From contig VXAI01000181.1 of NCBI GenBank assembly GCA_013399305.1, forward strand, positions 1 to 64,000: 64,000 nucleotides of DNA, written 5' to 3'. The stretch is from Rostratula benghalensis (lineage: Eukaryota; Chordata; Aves; Charadriiformes; Rostratulidae). The notes under the pieces were generated by a model. The model did not search any database and was not told the DNA's origin. It saw only the letters and a list, made by a program, of their open reading frames with translations. The translations under genes and the position numbers were made by a program. Below are positions 48,474 to 59,070 of this stretch, piece by piece; within the stretch, counting starts at the first letter, position 1, and each line of letters begins with the position of its first letter.

Positions 48474-49996
48474 CCCACCGTCTTGTCTTCTCCGCTTAAA
48501 AAGAGAGAAGCACTGCAGTACATGGCACAGAACTTCAGTCACAACTGGAGGATGAAGTCTGTCACAAACATTAGCTTTAAATGATAATACATTATTTGAC
48601 TGAGTGTACCATTCTAAGGAACAGAGATCTGAAAATACCCTTGAATCTACAAGACCTCACTTCTGTGCCGTGAGCTCCGCTGGGCTCAGTACAGGTTCAG
48701 ACCCTCCAATTACCTTAGTAATAATAAATCCAATAAAAAGGAAGAGCTCATTTTGCCTTATTGTTATGAAAGAAAACTTCCCCTCGAACCTAATGAAGTT
48801 GTCCATCATTCTGCAATTATTACCTGCCCATGTACAACGTCAGCAGGGTTCACTAAAGCTTTGGGAAGCGAAGCAGCAGCACAAAATGCTTCTAATTTTC
48901 AGGTAGGTTCTTTATATACTGAAAAGGAAGGAAGCAACTGTCCATTTTACAGACTGTATTCTGCACATTTTAAGAACACAGAGTAAATACTATGATACTC
49001 TGGTTAAAACTACCTGCTAAAGCCATAAAAGGAGGTAATTCCTGAAACCTTTTTGTTGTACTTGCCCTTTGTCAACCTGTATCAGTGTAAAAGCCGTGCC
49101 TGACCCAGGAGAAAAATCAATCGATTTCTGGGTTTCTTTTGCTGATAAAATGAGATTAATGGCTCCTTATGCTTCCTTTTAGGAGGTATGTTTTCAGATG
49201 GTCCCACAGGCTGCCTCTTCCCTGCCAACGTCTAGACAGCTACGTCAGAGAGCGACAAACCAGGAATCCAAGAAGTTACTGAGGCAAATATGCAAGGAAA
49301 TGGAAATTATTTGGTATATCCATATGTAGGGATCTACCTGCAGTACATTTTTATGCACAATCCTTTTCTGAGCCCGGCATCGTGACGCATCACACACTGT
49401 ACACAGCTGCACAATGAAAAATCCTCATCCTGGCAATAACTGAGCTACATAATGCTGGACACACGGAGCTACTGGAAAGGCAACAAAACCTCTTTCTCCC
49501 CAGGAGCAGAGATTGATTCAGGGCAAACTGAGGAAATGGTCCCCATTTAATTCCATCAACCGCCGTGCAGATGTTTTGCCTTCACAGCATTTAAATCCGC
49601 TGTGGAGAAAGCTGAAATGAAATGCCCTCTCATGATGAAATGCAACTCGCTGGCTTAGGAAAAAAGAAAAAAAATATTAAAAAAAGGATAAGGCCTTTAA
49701 ACAACGTGACATTGAATATCTAAAGGAGAATTCAGTTCTAGAGAGTGTGGACATCCAGAAATTCGAGGCAGCAGCAAAGTGGGCAGCTTCCTAAGGTAGC
49801 ACATTATTATGGCAACAAGAAATAAAATCAAATCCCTGTCCCCAGAGCTTTCTCTGCCAACGACAGCAAAGCCAGATGGTGGCTGCTGCTGCAGAGAAGG
49901 AAGCTGCTGAGATAAAGAGGATGGTGGACATGTCCAGCAGCAGAGTCAGTCAGGTCACCGGCCCTCATCTCGCCCTGGCCATCATCTCTACCATTC
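48474..49996. other. Unique sequence, nothing recognised
   Basis: No CR1 or coding signal between two CR1 copies. Confidence 0.55.
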
Positions 49997-50151
49997 ATAG
50001 AATCATAAAATGGTTTGGTTTGGAAGGCACCTTAAAAAAATCACCCAGTTCCAACCACCCTGCCCTGGGCAGGGACACCTCCCACCACACCAGGTGGCTC
50101 CAAAACCTGGCCTTGAACCCCTCCACGGATGGGGCAGCCACAGCTTCTCTT
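49997..50151 (-). repeat. CR1 LINE fragment, 3' end
   Basis: TCATAGAATCATAAAATGG, CACCCAGTTCCAACCACCC, GGGCAGGGACACCTCCCACC, then GATGGGGCAGCCACAGCTTC. A small internal deletion is visible near 50103. The 183-codon open frame that crosses it is CR1 joined to chance sequence. Confidence 0.92.
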
Positions 50152-51446
50152 CCATTCATGCTAGGGTTTCATCTTTAAAGCCACAGAAGTCTCTCTGCAC
50201 CACTGGGAAGTTTGGAAACAGTTCTTTTTCCTACTGTGATGTTGTTTGCAATGTCAAAAAATACCTCAAACTGTACATTTTTGGTCCCTCAGCACTGCCC
50301 CCTCCTCCCACCTCTCTTTCCTCCCTCCTCAAGTCATTCAACAGCCAACTTGAATCTAAGTACTCTTGTCAGCCTTCTTACTCCAAGTTTTTCTTGAACT
50401 TTTGTCCATCAGTTTTATCTGCAAGAGTCAAAACTCAAAGCAATCTGCCTCAAACCTGCCCTAATGATGTGGAAAATATGAATATATTACAGCACACCAG
50501 AAGTGCAAGGAAGGCGGGAGGTACCATTAGATTGTTTTCCAACACAAAAAAAAAAAAATGAGAGTTTTTATTACAATAAGAAGAAAACAAATCAGCTAAT
50601 ATACTGCTTTTCTCTAGCCTTGTTTCTATGTTATTTAATATCTACTCTGCCCCTCAGCAATACCCATGTGTAGTGTTGAAAGAACAAAAAAAAAAAAAAT
50701 TTGAGAAATTAAAAAACTTAATGTTAATTTTTCTTCCAGTGCTTCCCAGTGGCAGGGGTTTAACTGAAAGAAGAGATTGAATCTATGCCTGTATTTCTTG
50801 GTTAATGCATGCATATATGGTATTAGTATTTCACATTAATATTTTTTTTGTCTGGGTAGCTATGGCAATATTTTACCCCAAGACATTATCAGCTGCTGCC
50901 ACACAGGTCGTTGTCTTTGACTTTAGCACTGATTTAGCTCGTGTGTCACCATTTCAGTGCATTTCACTGATGTCTATTATTTACTACCAGTTACAGCCTT
51001 AGGGCGGGCTGGGACAGGAGCTCACAAGTCCCAAGCAACGCTGCCAATCAGGTCATAAGGCACCGTATTTTGTGTCAGACCAGACAGCAGAGCAAAGGAG
51101 GCAAGGAGTTAATTCTAAGGTGTAAGGAACAACAGGAATCCAGACACCCATCCAAGGCAACACCTCCCAAAACTTAGTAAGAGTCATAGCATCCCAAGAG
51201 CAGAGTCTATTATTTATATTTTGTATATCCTTATCATTCACCTAGCCCCACAGGACACTGAGAGCAGCTCCAATTTTCACACTGGAACTTCCCAGATGTG
51301 CATCTCCAAATCCACATTTGGGAATCTGCCCATCACTGAACCAGCAGAGCATTTCCCCTGGCACTGGCTTTATTCACCTCTGCCAAGAACATCTAAGAAC
51401 ACTAATGTTTGATGCTTGCAGAAGGTCCATACTATGATCATTATGG

Positions 51447-51466
51447 AAAAAAAAAAAAAAAAAAAA
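51447..51466. repeat. Poly-A tract, 20 bases
   Basis: An A run between TTATGG and CCTACAAAC. Confidence 0.95.
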
Positions 51467-51588
51467 CCTACAAACACAACTCGTCAAACTGTCCCCAAAC
51501 TGGTACCACGTGACAGAGAAACAGGCTGTCATCGTGGGACCCATCCAATGTTCTCCTAAGGTAATACCAGAAAAACACGGAGAACATC

Positions 51589-52139
51589 CAGAGAGGTTCT
51601 CCTCCCCCTCTACTCTGCCCTGGGGAGACCCCATCTGGAATGGTGTGTCCAGTTCTGGGCCCCTCAGCTCCAGAGGGACAGGGAACTGCTGGAGAGAGTC
51701 CAGGGCAGGGCTACAAAGATGCTGAAGGGAGGGGAGCATCTCCCAGAGGAGGAAAGGCTGAGGGAGCTGGGTCTCTGGAGCTTGGAGAAGAGGAGACTGA
51801 GGGGTGACCTCCTGAATGTTGATAAATCTGGAAAGGGTGAGTGTCAGGAGGATGGAGCCAGGCTCTTCTCAGGGACAGGCAATGACAGGACAAGGGGCAA
51901 TGGGTGCAAGCTGGAACACAGGAGGTTCCACTGAAATAGGAGGAAAAACTTCTTCATGGTGAGGGTGAGGGAGCACTGGCAGAGGCTGCCCAGAGAGGTG
52001 GTGGAGTCTCCTCCTCTGGAGACATTCAAACCCCTCCTGGACACCTTCCTGTGGGACCTGCTCTGGGTGTTCCTGCTCTGGCAGGGGGATTGGACTGGAT
52101 GAGCTTTCAAGGTCCCTTCCAATCCCTGAGATTCTGTGA
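51589..52139 (+). repeat. CR1 LINE fragment, ORF2 C-terminus to 3' end
   Basis: Sense CR1: CTCTGCCCTGGGGAGACCCC, GTGTCCAGTTCTGGGCCCC, GAGGAAAGGCTGAGGGAGCT, GAGGATGGAGCCAGGCTCTT and GGCAGAGGCTGCCCAGAGAG, with CTGCTCTGGCAGGGGGATTG near the end and a terminal GAGATTCTGTGA. About 550 bases. Confidence 0.95.
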
Positions 52140-53603
52140 ACGTTGAGGAGAGCCAGCCATGGTTATTCAGAAACAACAAAAAAAACCCCTGCTGAAACAG
52201 ATTTACAAAACCCCCAAAGCAGTAATGAAGGAGCAGTGAATGCACAGATCCGGAGTGAAGCTAATCCACACTGCATAAATTATGTGGCAGACACATTCGT
52301 TCCTGGCAACCGACTCCAGCACGTAAGAAGCAAACTGTCCCTCCTGGAGAGGCACAGCACAGAGCTGTAGATGCTGTGGCAATGGAGGGGTTCACACATC
52401 AACACAGCTTTCAACAACACCAAATTCAACACTAAAGCTTCCGTAAGAAACCATTTGGGCAGAAAAAAACCCCCACCCCAAACCATTAACTTAACAGTTA
52501 AGCCTGCGTATTAGAGTTGGGGATGATGGATTCTCTAGGTCCCAGCCACCACAGTAAGTCATGAAATCTCTCAAAACCTATAGTCCTTACACTGTGCACA
52601 TCAAAAACTTGCTTGGAAGTGCTACAAATTCCAGAAAATAGCATTTCTTTCTGAGAAAGGAAGTGGTCTCTTTCTCTCTCCCCCCTTTCTCTGAGAAAAG
52701 ACTCAATCTATGAAATTCAAATGATCATTAATACAATAATCTGCTGTACTTGCCCCGAACCTTCACTGGCTGAGGAGTATTTCAGCACCTTGTTTGCCCA
52801 CCTAAGTGGTTGGGGGATGACAGAAGTTTCTCCTTTCTGTCCTCTGTGCTTCTAAACAGCCTTTAGAGAGAAGATACACAGTCAGAACTGATGCAAAGGT
52901 TACCCAGCTGGTTTGGTGGTTGTTGTGTGTGGCTTATTTCTGTCATCTGAAGAAACCTCCCCTCCTCACCTTCACACCCTTTGGAATCCTTCCTGCCACT
53001 CGCTGCTAGTGCTCAGGAACTCTTCTTGGGACAGATGGAAGAATGTATTCTAGGGGAAATTTCTTGGGTTTTCCCCATCCTTTTCCCTGTTCCCTTCAAT
53101 TAGTTTCTCCTAGGAGTTTCAGCAGATAACTGAGCAACACAGCGTGTCCTACACCGATCCCCAGTTTGAAAGAGAAACTCCAGAAAGCAACAGAATCATC
53201 CTATTTTGGCTCGAAAGGCTTGAAATCACATCTACAGTGAGAAACACAAACAGACCAGCTCATGGAAATACAGACAAGCGTGTTATTCAACACTGGAACT
53301 ATGGAAATGCATTTTGAGATATAGATAGATACATACAGCAGAGCTGAAATGGGTCCAAAAGCGCATCATATGGTACTGTCAGGGAGGGATGTGAGAGACA
53401 TTAGCTTTGTCTCTCAACAGCACAAGTCAGTTCCTCCAGCCCAAGTATGGGGTGAAGTTGGCCAGGAGGTTTCAGATCAGGGCCGTGGTTGCATGGGGTG
53501 GCACCATGGGGCAGGGCTCACCTCACTGCAGGTGGACACAGCAGGGCTTGGTGTCAAGAGGGATGAGGTCCCACCAGGAGCTGTACTCCACCACATGAGT
53601 TGC
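52140..53603. other. Unique sequence, nothing recognised
   Basis: A stretch near 52668-52690 is rich in CT dinucleotides. Otherwise no repeat or coding signal. Confidence 0.55.
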
Positions 53604-54214
53604 AGAATCACAGAATGCTATGGGTTTGGAAGAGACCTCTGGAGATCACTCAATCCAACCCCCCCACCAGAGCAGGTCCCACAGGAACGTGTCCAGGCAG
53701 GGTTTTAATGTCTCCAGAGATGGAGATTCCACCACCTCTCTGGGCAGCCTCTGCCAGGGCTCTGCCACCCTCACAACAAAGTTCCTCCTCATGTTGAGAC
53801 GGAACTTCTTACGTTCCAGTTTGTCTGTTACCTCTTGTCCTGTCCCTGGGCACCACTGAAAAAAGCCTGGCCCCATCCTCCTGACACCCACCCATCCAGT
53901 ATTTCTAGGTGTTGATCAGATCCCCCCTCAGTCTTCTCCAGATTAAAAGACCCAAGTCCCTCAGCCTTTCCTCATCACAGAGGTGCTCCAGGCCCCTCAT
54001 CATCTTTGTAGCCCTCTGCTGTACCCTCTCCAGCAGTTCCTTGTTCTTCCTGAACTGGGGAGCTCAGAAATGGACCCAGTGCTCCAGATGGGCCCTCCCC
54101 AGGCCAGGATGACCTCCCTCAACCTGCTGGTCACACTCTTTTTGATGCACCCCAGGATGTCATTGGCTTTCTTGGCCATTGCTGGCTGATGGGCATCCTG
54201 TTGTCCACCAGGAT
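53604..54214 (-). repeat. CR1 LINE, ORF2 C-terminus to 3' end
   Basis: Antisense CR1 of the 18275 subfamily from AGAATCACAGAATGCTATGG to GGGCATCCTGTTGTCCACCA. The minus-strand ORF2 remnant reads AKKANDILGCIKKSV. Small deletions near 53780 and 53830 distinguish it from its relatives. Confidence 0.95.
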
Positions 54215-55160
54215 CTCTTTCCACTCCTTCCCGAGTTCTGTCCTGCAGCTTCTACATACCACCACCACACGACCCAATGGCTGGAGAAATTAATGGATCC
54301 TATGAAATTGTTGAGGATAACAGAAATTTAAGTATATAGACAGCCTCCAGAAATTGAGTTTTCTGAAACACTACTCCAGGGGAGGGTTGCCACTAGGTTA
54401 AGTCTTTCTTATTTGGTTCTAGAAGCACAATGATCAGAAAGCAAACCCAAAGGTGCCGTATTTTGATAGCTTTGATTTGCCCACAGCACATTCTGCACCT
54501 CCAAGGAATTAAACCCAGCAGTTGTTATTCACCAGCCTTGGAAAAAACTCAAATGCGACCCCTCTGCCTGGCTGGTGCCATACTATTTAACCAACCAAAT
54601 TCCACTGCTGAAGATTATTATGTAATGAAAACAGACCGTGTTTTCCAAAAGATAAGGTGAGCATATGATTTACATTTTAAAAAGCCTGTATTTCAATCGC
54701 GTTGAAGGATAACCAAAAGAAAAAAACAGAGCAAAATCTCCTAGTATGCCGTTTCTGTGCTGTCCTGTGTTTTCTTTCAACAAGATAAGAGGCATAAAGA
54801 AAAAACAGGCTTAAACACGTTAAAACGATGACAGCTAAGTGTGAATTCATTTAGAAAAAGAGTCTTAGTTAAGAAAACACAATAAACATCATATTCTAGA
54901 AATCACTTCATTAAAAAGCTTGTGCTTACCATGCAGCAGGGCCAAGGACTGTCTACACATTAAGAAATGGGGTTATTTTACACGAATGGGGCATTTGAGG
55001 GCTGGACACATCAAGAGCAGCCACAGCAAAGTGGTTTAGGGGTTTGGAGCAGGAGGGGATCAGCCACCTCGTTGAGACCTTGGTCACGCGCTGTCGAAAG
55101 AACTGGATCCCGAGGAAAAGAAAGATCAGGAGCACAGAGTCCTGGCCTGATTTAAAAATA

Positions 55161-55206
55161 GAAAAAAAAAAAAACCCCAAAAAAAACCCAAAACCAAACC
55201 AAACAC
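55161..55206. repeat. A/C-rich low-complexity block
   Basis: A runs separated by CCC and CCCC, similar in composition to the blocks at 57430 and 58440. Confidence 0.85.
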
Positions 55207-55667
55207 CCAGACCTGAAGCTTCTTTTTCCTTCTGGGATAAGATCTGATGCCTGGATATTGGAGAAGACTGGTGATGACAGAGGTTTCAGCAGCATAACCA
55301 GGAGAAAGAAGTTGAAATGCACTCAGTTATAAAAGAAGGAAAATGCCTAGAAAAAGCAATGATTTTAAAAAGTGACGGAGAAGAGCATGGCAAGACCAAA
55401 AAATGAGGGGCCCAGAGGAGGGAGCAGAAGATTCATCGAGTAACAACATCAGCAAGGACAACAGAGGTGGTGAAAGATCCTGATCTACCACTTCTTTAAC
55501 CCCAAACTGAGCGAGTTTGCTGTTCCTGTTCTATTTCTGAGGCCGAGAAAGTTTCAGATCATACGATTTCCGACAGCACGAACTCATCTCCCTGCCCCGC
55601 ACCACTGTGCAGTTGGTGTTTCCAGTACATTCAGTCCTCTGCTCCCCAGACACCCCCAAAGAGCCCC

Positions 55668-55675
55668 TTACGTAA
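55668..55675. promoter_or_regulatory. Perfect D-box palindrome TTACGTAA
   Basis: This octamer is the high-affinity site for PAR-bZIP factors and NFIL3. It lies about 2.1 kb 3' of the PDE4B3 exon. Chance occurrence is possible. Confidence 0.25.
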
Positions 55676-55822
55676 GTGGTGTTTTTCCTTAGCGCAGGTG
55701 GGGCTGTTTCCATGCACTGCACAACAACTTCACAGCTAATGAGCAAATCCCGTTAACACGGCTGAAAATACACCGCCTACACCACACAGGCCACAGCTGT
55801 GCAGATGTTCTGATGATATATT

Positions 55823-55836
55823 CCCCCCCCCCCCCC
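55823..55836. repeat. Poly-C tract, 14 bases
   Basis: An uninterrupted run of Cs (poly-G on the PDE4B strand), about 2 kb 3' of the PDE4B3 exon. Confidence 0.9.
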
Positions 55837-57431
55837 TTAGACAGTTTGAATTCCCCCCCTGGTTTAGAACCCACAAAGGCAAATTGAGGATATGTCTGGA
55901 TTTGCTGCGTTCTGACCGCATTAAACGTGAACTCACCCCCATAGGGTGGGGAAACCTGGGTGATTTTCTTTTTTTACCAATGCTTTACTTCTTCTCTGAG
56001 GGTAAAACACTTAATGTGCAGTTCACCACCACCTGATGTTAAAAACTTTAGGAGAACCTTTCAAAACTCCGTGGAATGAAATGAACCTAGAGCATTCCCA
56101 CCGGCTTTACCAGGGGATTCAAGCAGAGATTGTTAGTTACATCCATAAATACGCCTGTGCGTGTGCCTGTGTGCAGAGATATACACATACTGTATTTTTT
56201 CACCAAACAATACATACTATGTTCTGCTCTACTGGTTCCCAGCAGCACCATCTTTCCTCCAGACCCACTCCTGGGGTTGGGGGGGGAGAGAGAAGCAGCA
56301 CCCCACTGTTCCAGCCCTGAGAGATAGGACAGATGCTCAAGGCAATTAACGTGTATCAGCCTAAACACCGCTGATTACCACCAATTAAAACGCCAGAGGA
56401 AGCTGAAGAACGCACTGAAACCCTTACAGGGGTGTCACCGGTTTGGGTGGCTCTTATTAGTGCTTGGATTGTAAAAAAAATAAATAAATGAAGGCAGCAG
56501 AAAGTCTGCGTGATTCTAGAATTCTAATTTCAACTGAACGCCGCTAACACTCCAAATGCGCCTCAGACTGTGTTTTAAGAAAATTTAAAAGTCGATTATC
56601 CCAGTTCTACTCAGTAGATACTGCCTGCTGTCAAAGTTTACACTTTTTCCCCCCCTTTTATTTTTTTTTCCCCTCCAGTTTAACAGCACAAAACACCCGA
56701 AAAAGCTACTAATCCCCTCTAAGCAAGTGACTGGTAATTCACTTCAGAAGTAAATACAGCTCTGGAATATCTCAGTTGGACTCCAATAAACCATTTTCAA
56801 TAATGCTCTGTTTTTAGAAGTAGCAGACAGGGATGGGCATCTCAGATACCCCCAAACCGACCGGCTTGTGCCTGGATCCCCTCATCCGCTCTCCTCCGAT
56901 GCAGGCCATGGAATGGGAAGGTAAGGGAAGTGTCAGCAGGGTTTAAAAATACTCACATTGCTCAAAGTTCTCTGGTTTAATTCTTTAATTCCCACAGTCA
57001 ACTAAGGCATACTTCTAGAGACTTTGGGGATTTAGGAGGTGGACTCTACGAGGCCCGTCTGGAGAAAATTTAGGGAACAAACCGTTGAGATGCTCATGGA
57101 TTTTCCTGAGCTACATCTTTGGATGACTGTTTGTGGGCTGGTTTAACCAGGGGAACTGACAGAGGCAGCTCACAATGGACCGGAATGGCAGGCAAATTGA
57201 CTCTTTGGGGTCAGCAATCTGAAGGGAGGGAAAAGAAGACTCTTAGCTGGAGCTTCCTTGAAAAAAAAAAAAATAAATAAAAACAAACCAGCTGAAAGAA
57301 GGGATAATATTGGTAGCCTGCAAAAGCTGTTTTAAAAGCCACACATGGCAAAGTTAAAGGCTGGAAAGGGGGTTAACTCCTGCTCGAATCGCCCAGGTTG
57401 CGCTGTGCTGTCATCTGCAGCTGGGACCAGA

Positions 57432-57485
57432 CAAAAACCAAACAAACAACAACAACAAAAAAAAAACTAAAACCAAAAAACCCCA
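57432..57485. repeat. A/C-rich low-complexity block (ACAAAC, AAC repeats)
   Basis: Short AAAC and AAC tandem units and an A run, about 310 bases 3' of the PDE4B3 donor. Confidence 0.85.
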
Positions 57486-57791
57486 CCGTCTTGAAGGTTC
57501 TAAACTGAACGAATGTGTTCTCCCCCCAGCAACGCAACGCCTGGGAAAGTTGCTGCCTTTGTTTGAGAGAGATTAACCAGGCATCACCACCGGGCTGGAT
57601 TTATCCCAGAGAAGGGAAGCTGAAGGACCGTTGTGGCGGCGCTGCCTCGGCCATCCTTCCACTGCCTTCTGCTCCACGCATTTAACACCCGCAGGCAGCG
57701 GCCTGAACGAACCTCAGCTCCTTTTTTTCCCCCCCCATTCAAAGCCCAGCCAGGCACACTGCCCCGGGAACCCGGGCCCATCCCCAGCAGA

Positions 57792-57797
57792 TCTTAC
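57792..57797 (-). other. PDE4B: Splice donor of the PDE4B3 first coding exon
   Basis: Read on the minus strand the exon ends ...ACACATG and the intron starts GTAAGA. This is a strong consensus 5' splice site in phase 2. The phase matches the split Cys codon expected at the junction of PDE4 long-form N-termini with the shared exon. Reading through instead gives a Trp codon and a TAA stop, which supports splicing here. Confidence 0.9.
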
Positions 57798-58033
57798 CAT
57801 GTGTGTGCCACCGTAAAGCGACGACGCTGGCGGATGCTTTTGTTGACCAGCAACTTTCTGAAAAAGCAGGGAGAGTTCCTCGGCGAACTGCGAGGAGAAA
57901 TTTTGGGAGACGTAGGTCTGTTCCCGGGCAGCTTGGGAAGCTCGAGCTCTAAATGCATTTGTTCTTTGAAAGTCCTTATGTAAATCTCTGACTCCGGAGT
58001 GGCAAGTTCCCTGGAAGAATCTTTTGCTGTCAT
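57798..58033 (-). CDS. PDE4B: PDE4B first coding exon, long isoform PDE4B3 (partial gene)
   Basis: This exon encodes the isoform-specific N-terminus of cAMP-specific 3',5'-cyclic phosphodiesterase 4B, which hydrolyses cAMP to AMP. It gives 78 complete residues starting MTAKDSS and ending RRRFTVAHT, plus the first two bases (TG) of a Cys codon. From memory of the family, residues 21-78 are almost identical to mammalian PDE4B3, and differences cluster at residues 8-20. Visible motifs are four Ser-Pro sites at 42-43, 46-47, 50-51 and 54-55, and a basic patch at 68-72 followed by F-T (a PKA-like RRFT, residues 71-74). The start is secure: ATG at 58033-58031 has an in-frame TAA at 58039-58037. The exon ends at 57798, followed by GTAAG, so the next exon should begin by completing the Cys codon before FDVENG. 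UCR1, UCR2 and the catalytic domain lie beyond the window. The reading frame is intact. Confidence 0.95.
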
Positions 58034-58400
58034 AGCTTAGACGCTGTGTGAGCTCTCACCATTCAGAGAACGGAACAAAAAAACGCCTCACGCAGGCATC
58101 GCCGCGGATTTAAAAAAAGCTGATAAATCGGCTCATTCACCGGGGCTGGGCTCCAAATGGAAAAGCTGCCTGAAGCCACGGCAGCATAAAAATCGAAGGA
58201 AGGCTAAGCCAGGGCTGTCAGAAAACCCTTTATCAGCCCAGCTCTCCCCTCTGAAAATGCGCCAGAGTGGTTTCTGTGTCAGCAGCAGCCTCCGTGCGGA
58301 TGCAGCTCGGCTGCCAGCTCCACACCGACGCGCGCCGGAGCCATTCAGCCCCGCACACCAGCTCATGAAAAATTCATCACAGCCAGCTCCCCATCCATCC
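58034..58400 (-). promoter_or_regulatory. PDE4B: PDE4B3 5' leader / proximal promoter region
   Basis: Directly upstream of the ATG on the minus strand is a CpG-enriched stretch, densest at about 58250-58350, where a cluster containing GCGCGC lies near 58330. CpGs are much rarer in the rest of the window. No canonical TATA box sits at an obvious distance. A TTTAAA-like stretch occurs near 58109 and a GATAAAGG-like one near 58213. The transcription start and leader length cannot be fixed from sequence. A spliced upstream leader exon is not excluded, because a pyrimidine-rich run followed by CAG precedes the ATG. Confidence 0.5.
58133..58366 (-). other. Possible upstream ORF (77 codons) in the PDE4B3 leader
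   Basis: A 77-codon minus-strand frame opens with ATG at 58366 and ends at 58133, 99 bases before the PDE4B3 ATG. It begins MSWCAGLNG and is rich in Arg, Ala and Ser, as expected from translating GC-rich leader DNA. It matters only if transcription starts upstream of 58366. The start context is weak. No similarity to a known protein is recognised, and it could be chance. Confidence 0.25.
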
Positions 58401-58439
58401 CCTTCCTAGAGCATTTTGGCTTCCTGGACTTCACAGAAT

Positions 58440-58505
58440 AAAAAAAAAAAAAAAAAAAAAAAAAACCAACCAAAAAAAACCCCAAACCAAAAGATAAACA
58501 CCCCC
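58440..58505. repeat. Poly-A tract (26) with an A/C-rich flank
   Basis: Twenty-six As, then CCAACC and A-rich runs broken by CCCC. On the PDE4B strand this is a T-rich tract just upstream of the GC-rich leader. It may act as a nucleosome-poor element. Confidence 0.9.
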
Positions 58506-58678
58506 ACCAAACCACACGGCACTGGATTTTTCAGATTTTTCAGCCTGCGCTAATGAAATCAAGGAGTCCCCTATGTTTGTCACAAGCCAAGCAGCCCGAT
58601 TCATTCAGGCCCAGGGTGTTTAATAAAAAAGGTCTTCATTCAGAATTACTTTTCCCCGTACTGCAGTAGCTCCACCCA

Positions 58679-58698
58679 TGACGTGCTTATTGGCTCGG
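58679..58698 (-). promoter_or_regulatory. CCAAT box next to a CRE-like site upstream of PDE4B3
   Basis: On the minus strand the sequence reads CCGAGCCAAT then, four bases on, ACGTCA. That is an NF-Y-type CCAAT element beside a CRE half-site, about 650 bases upstream of the PDE4B3 ATG. The pairing is common in cAMP-responsive promoters. Binding is not shown by sequence alone. Confidence 0.35.
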
Positions 58699-58907
58699 TG
58701 TTATTTTGACAACTGGACTCTGCTCCGAGCTCCGGCTTGTGCTGGGAGCGTGTCGGATTCTCATGAAATTTTAACGAGCCGTCTAACACCATGACATCCT
58801 CCCCAGGCATCACACCAAAGGTCTCCCCCCACCTCACCCCCACCCCCCCCAAAGGAGGGGCAGCAGCGCCGCGCTCAGGGTGAGCCAGGGAGAAAAGGTC
58901 TAGTAGG

Positions 58908-59034
58908 ATAAAAAACCCAAAACAAACAAACAAACCCCAAACAACAAAAAAACCCCACAAACACACACACACATCCCCCCCAAACCAAAAACCCACAAAA
59001 ATGAAGCAAGGAATGACACTGTGCAAGAACAAAG

Positions 59035-59067
<33 letters not shown>
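58908..59067. repeat. A/C-rich low-complexity block ending in a 30-base A run
   Basis: Runs of AAAC and CCCC with a short CA microsatellite near 58958-58971, then a pure A run at 59038-59067. The long minus-strand frame here (poly-Phe) is low-complexity translation. Confidence 0.9.

Positions 59068-59070
<3 letters not shown>

Larger units (their letters stand above)
54215..57791. other. CR1-free intron beside the PDE4B3 donor
   Basis: No CR1 copy. It contains A/C-rich low-complexity blocks, the C14 run and the D-box. CpGs increase from about 57500 towards the exon. No additional PDE4B alternative exon is recognised. Confidence 0.55.
1..57797 (-). other. PDE4B: PDE4B intron after the PDE4B3-specific exon (continues beyond the window)
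   Basis: All sequence on the 3' side of the donor (lower coordinates, minus strand) should be one intron at least 57.8 kb long. I did not recognise in any minus-strand frame the shared exon that follows (FDVENG..., with the RRESF PKA site) or other PDE4B exons. The shared exons may be short enough to escape reading by eye. The content is intron-like: CR1 fragments, microsatellites, A/T runs and AT-rich unique DNA. The intron assignment is inferred from the donor and from known PDE4B gene structure. Confidence 0.75.

Noticed and set aside
51053..51241. Minus-strand frame resembling a small cysteine-containing peptide
   Set aside because: Short, no signal peptide, no family match; one of many chance frames.
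55531..55746. Cys-rich minus-strand frame ending in a CC pair, reminiscent of a Ly6-type fold
   Set aside because: The Cys spacing does not complete the family pattern, no CN end is present, and no splice signals frame it, so it is treated as coincidence.
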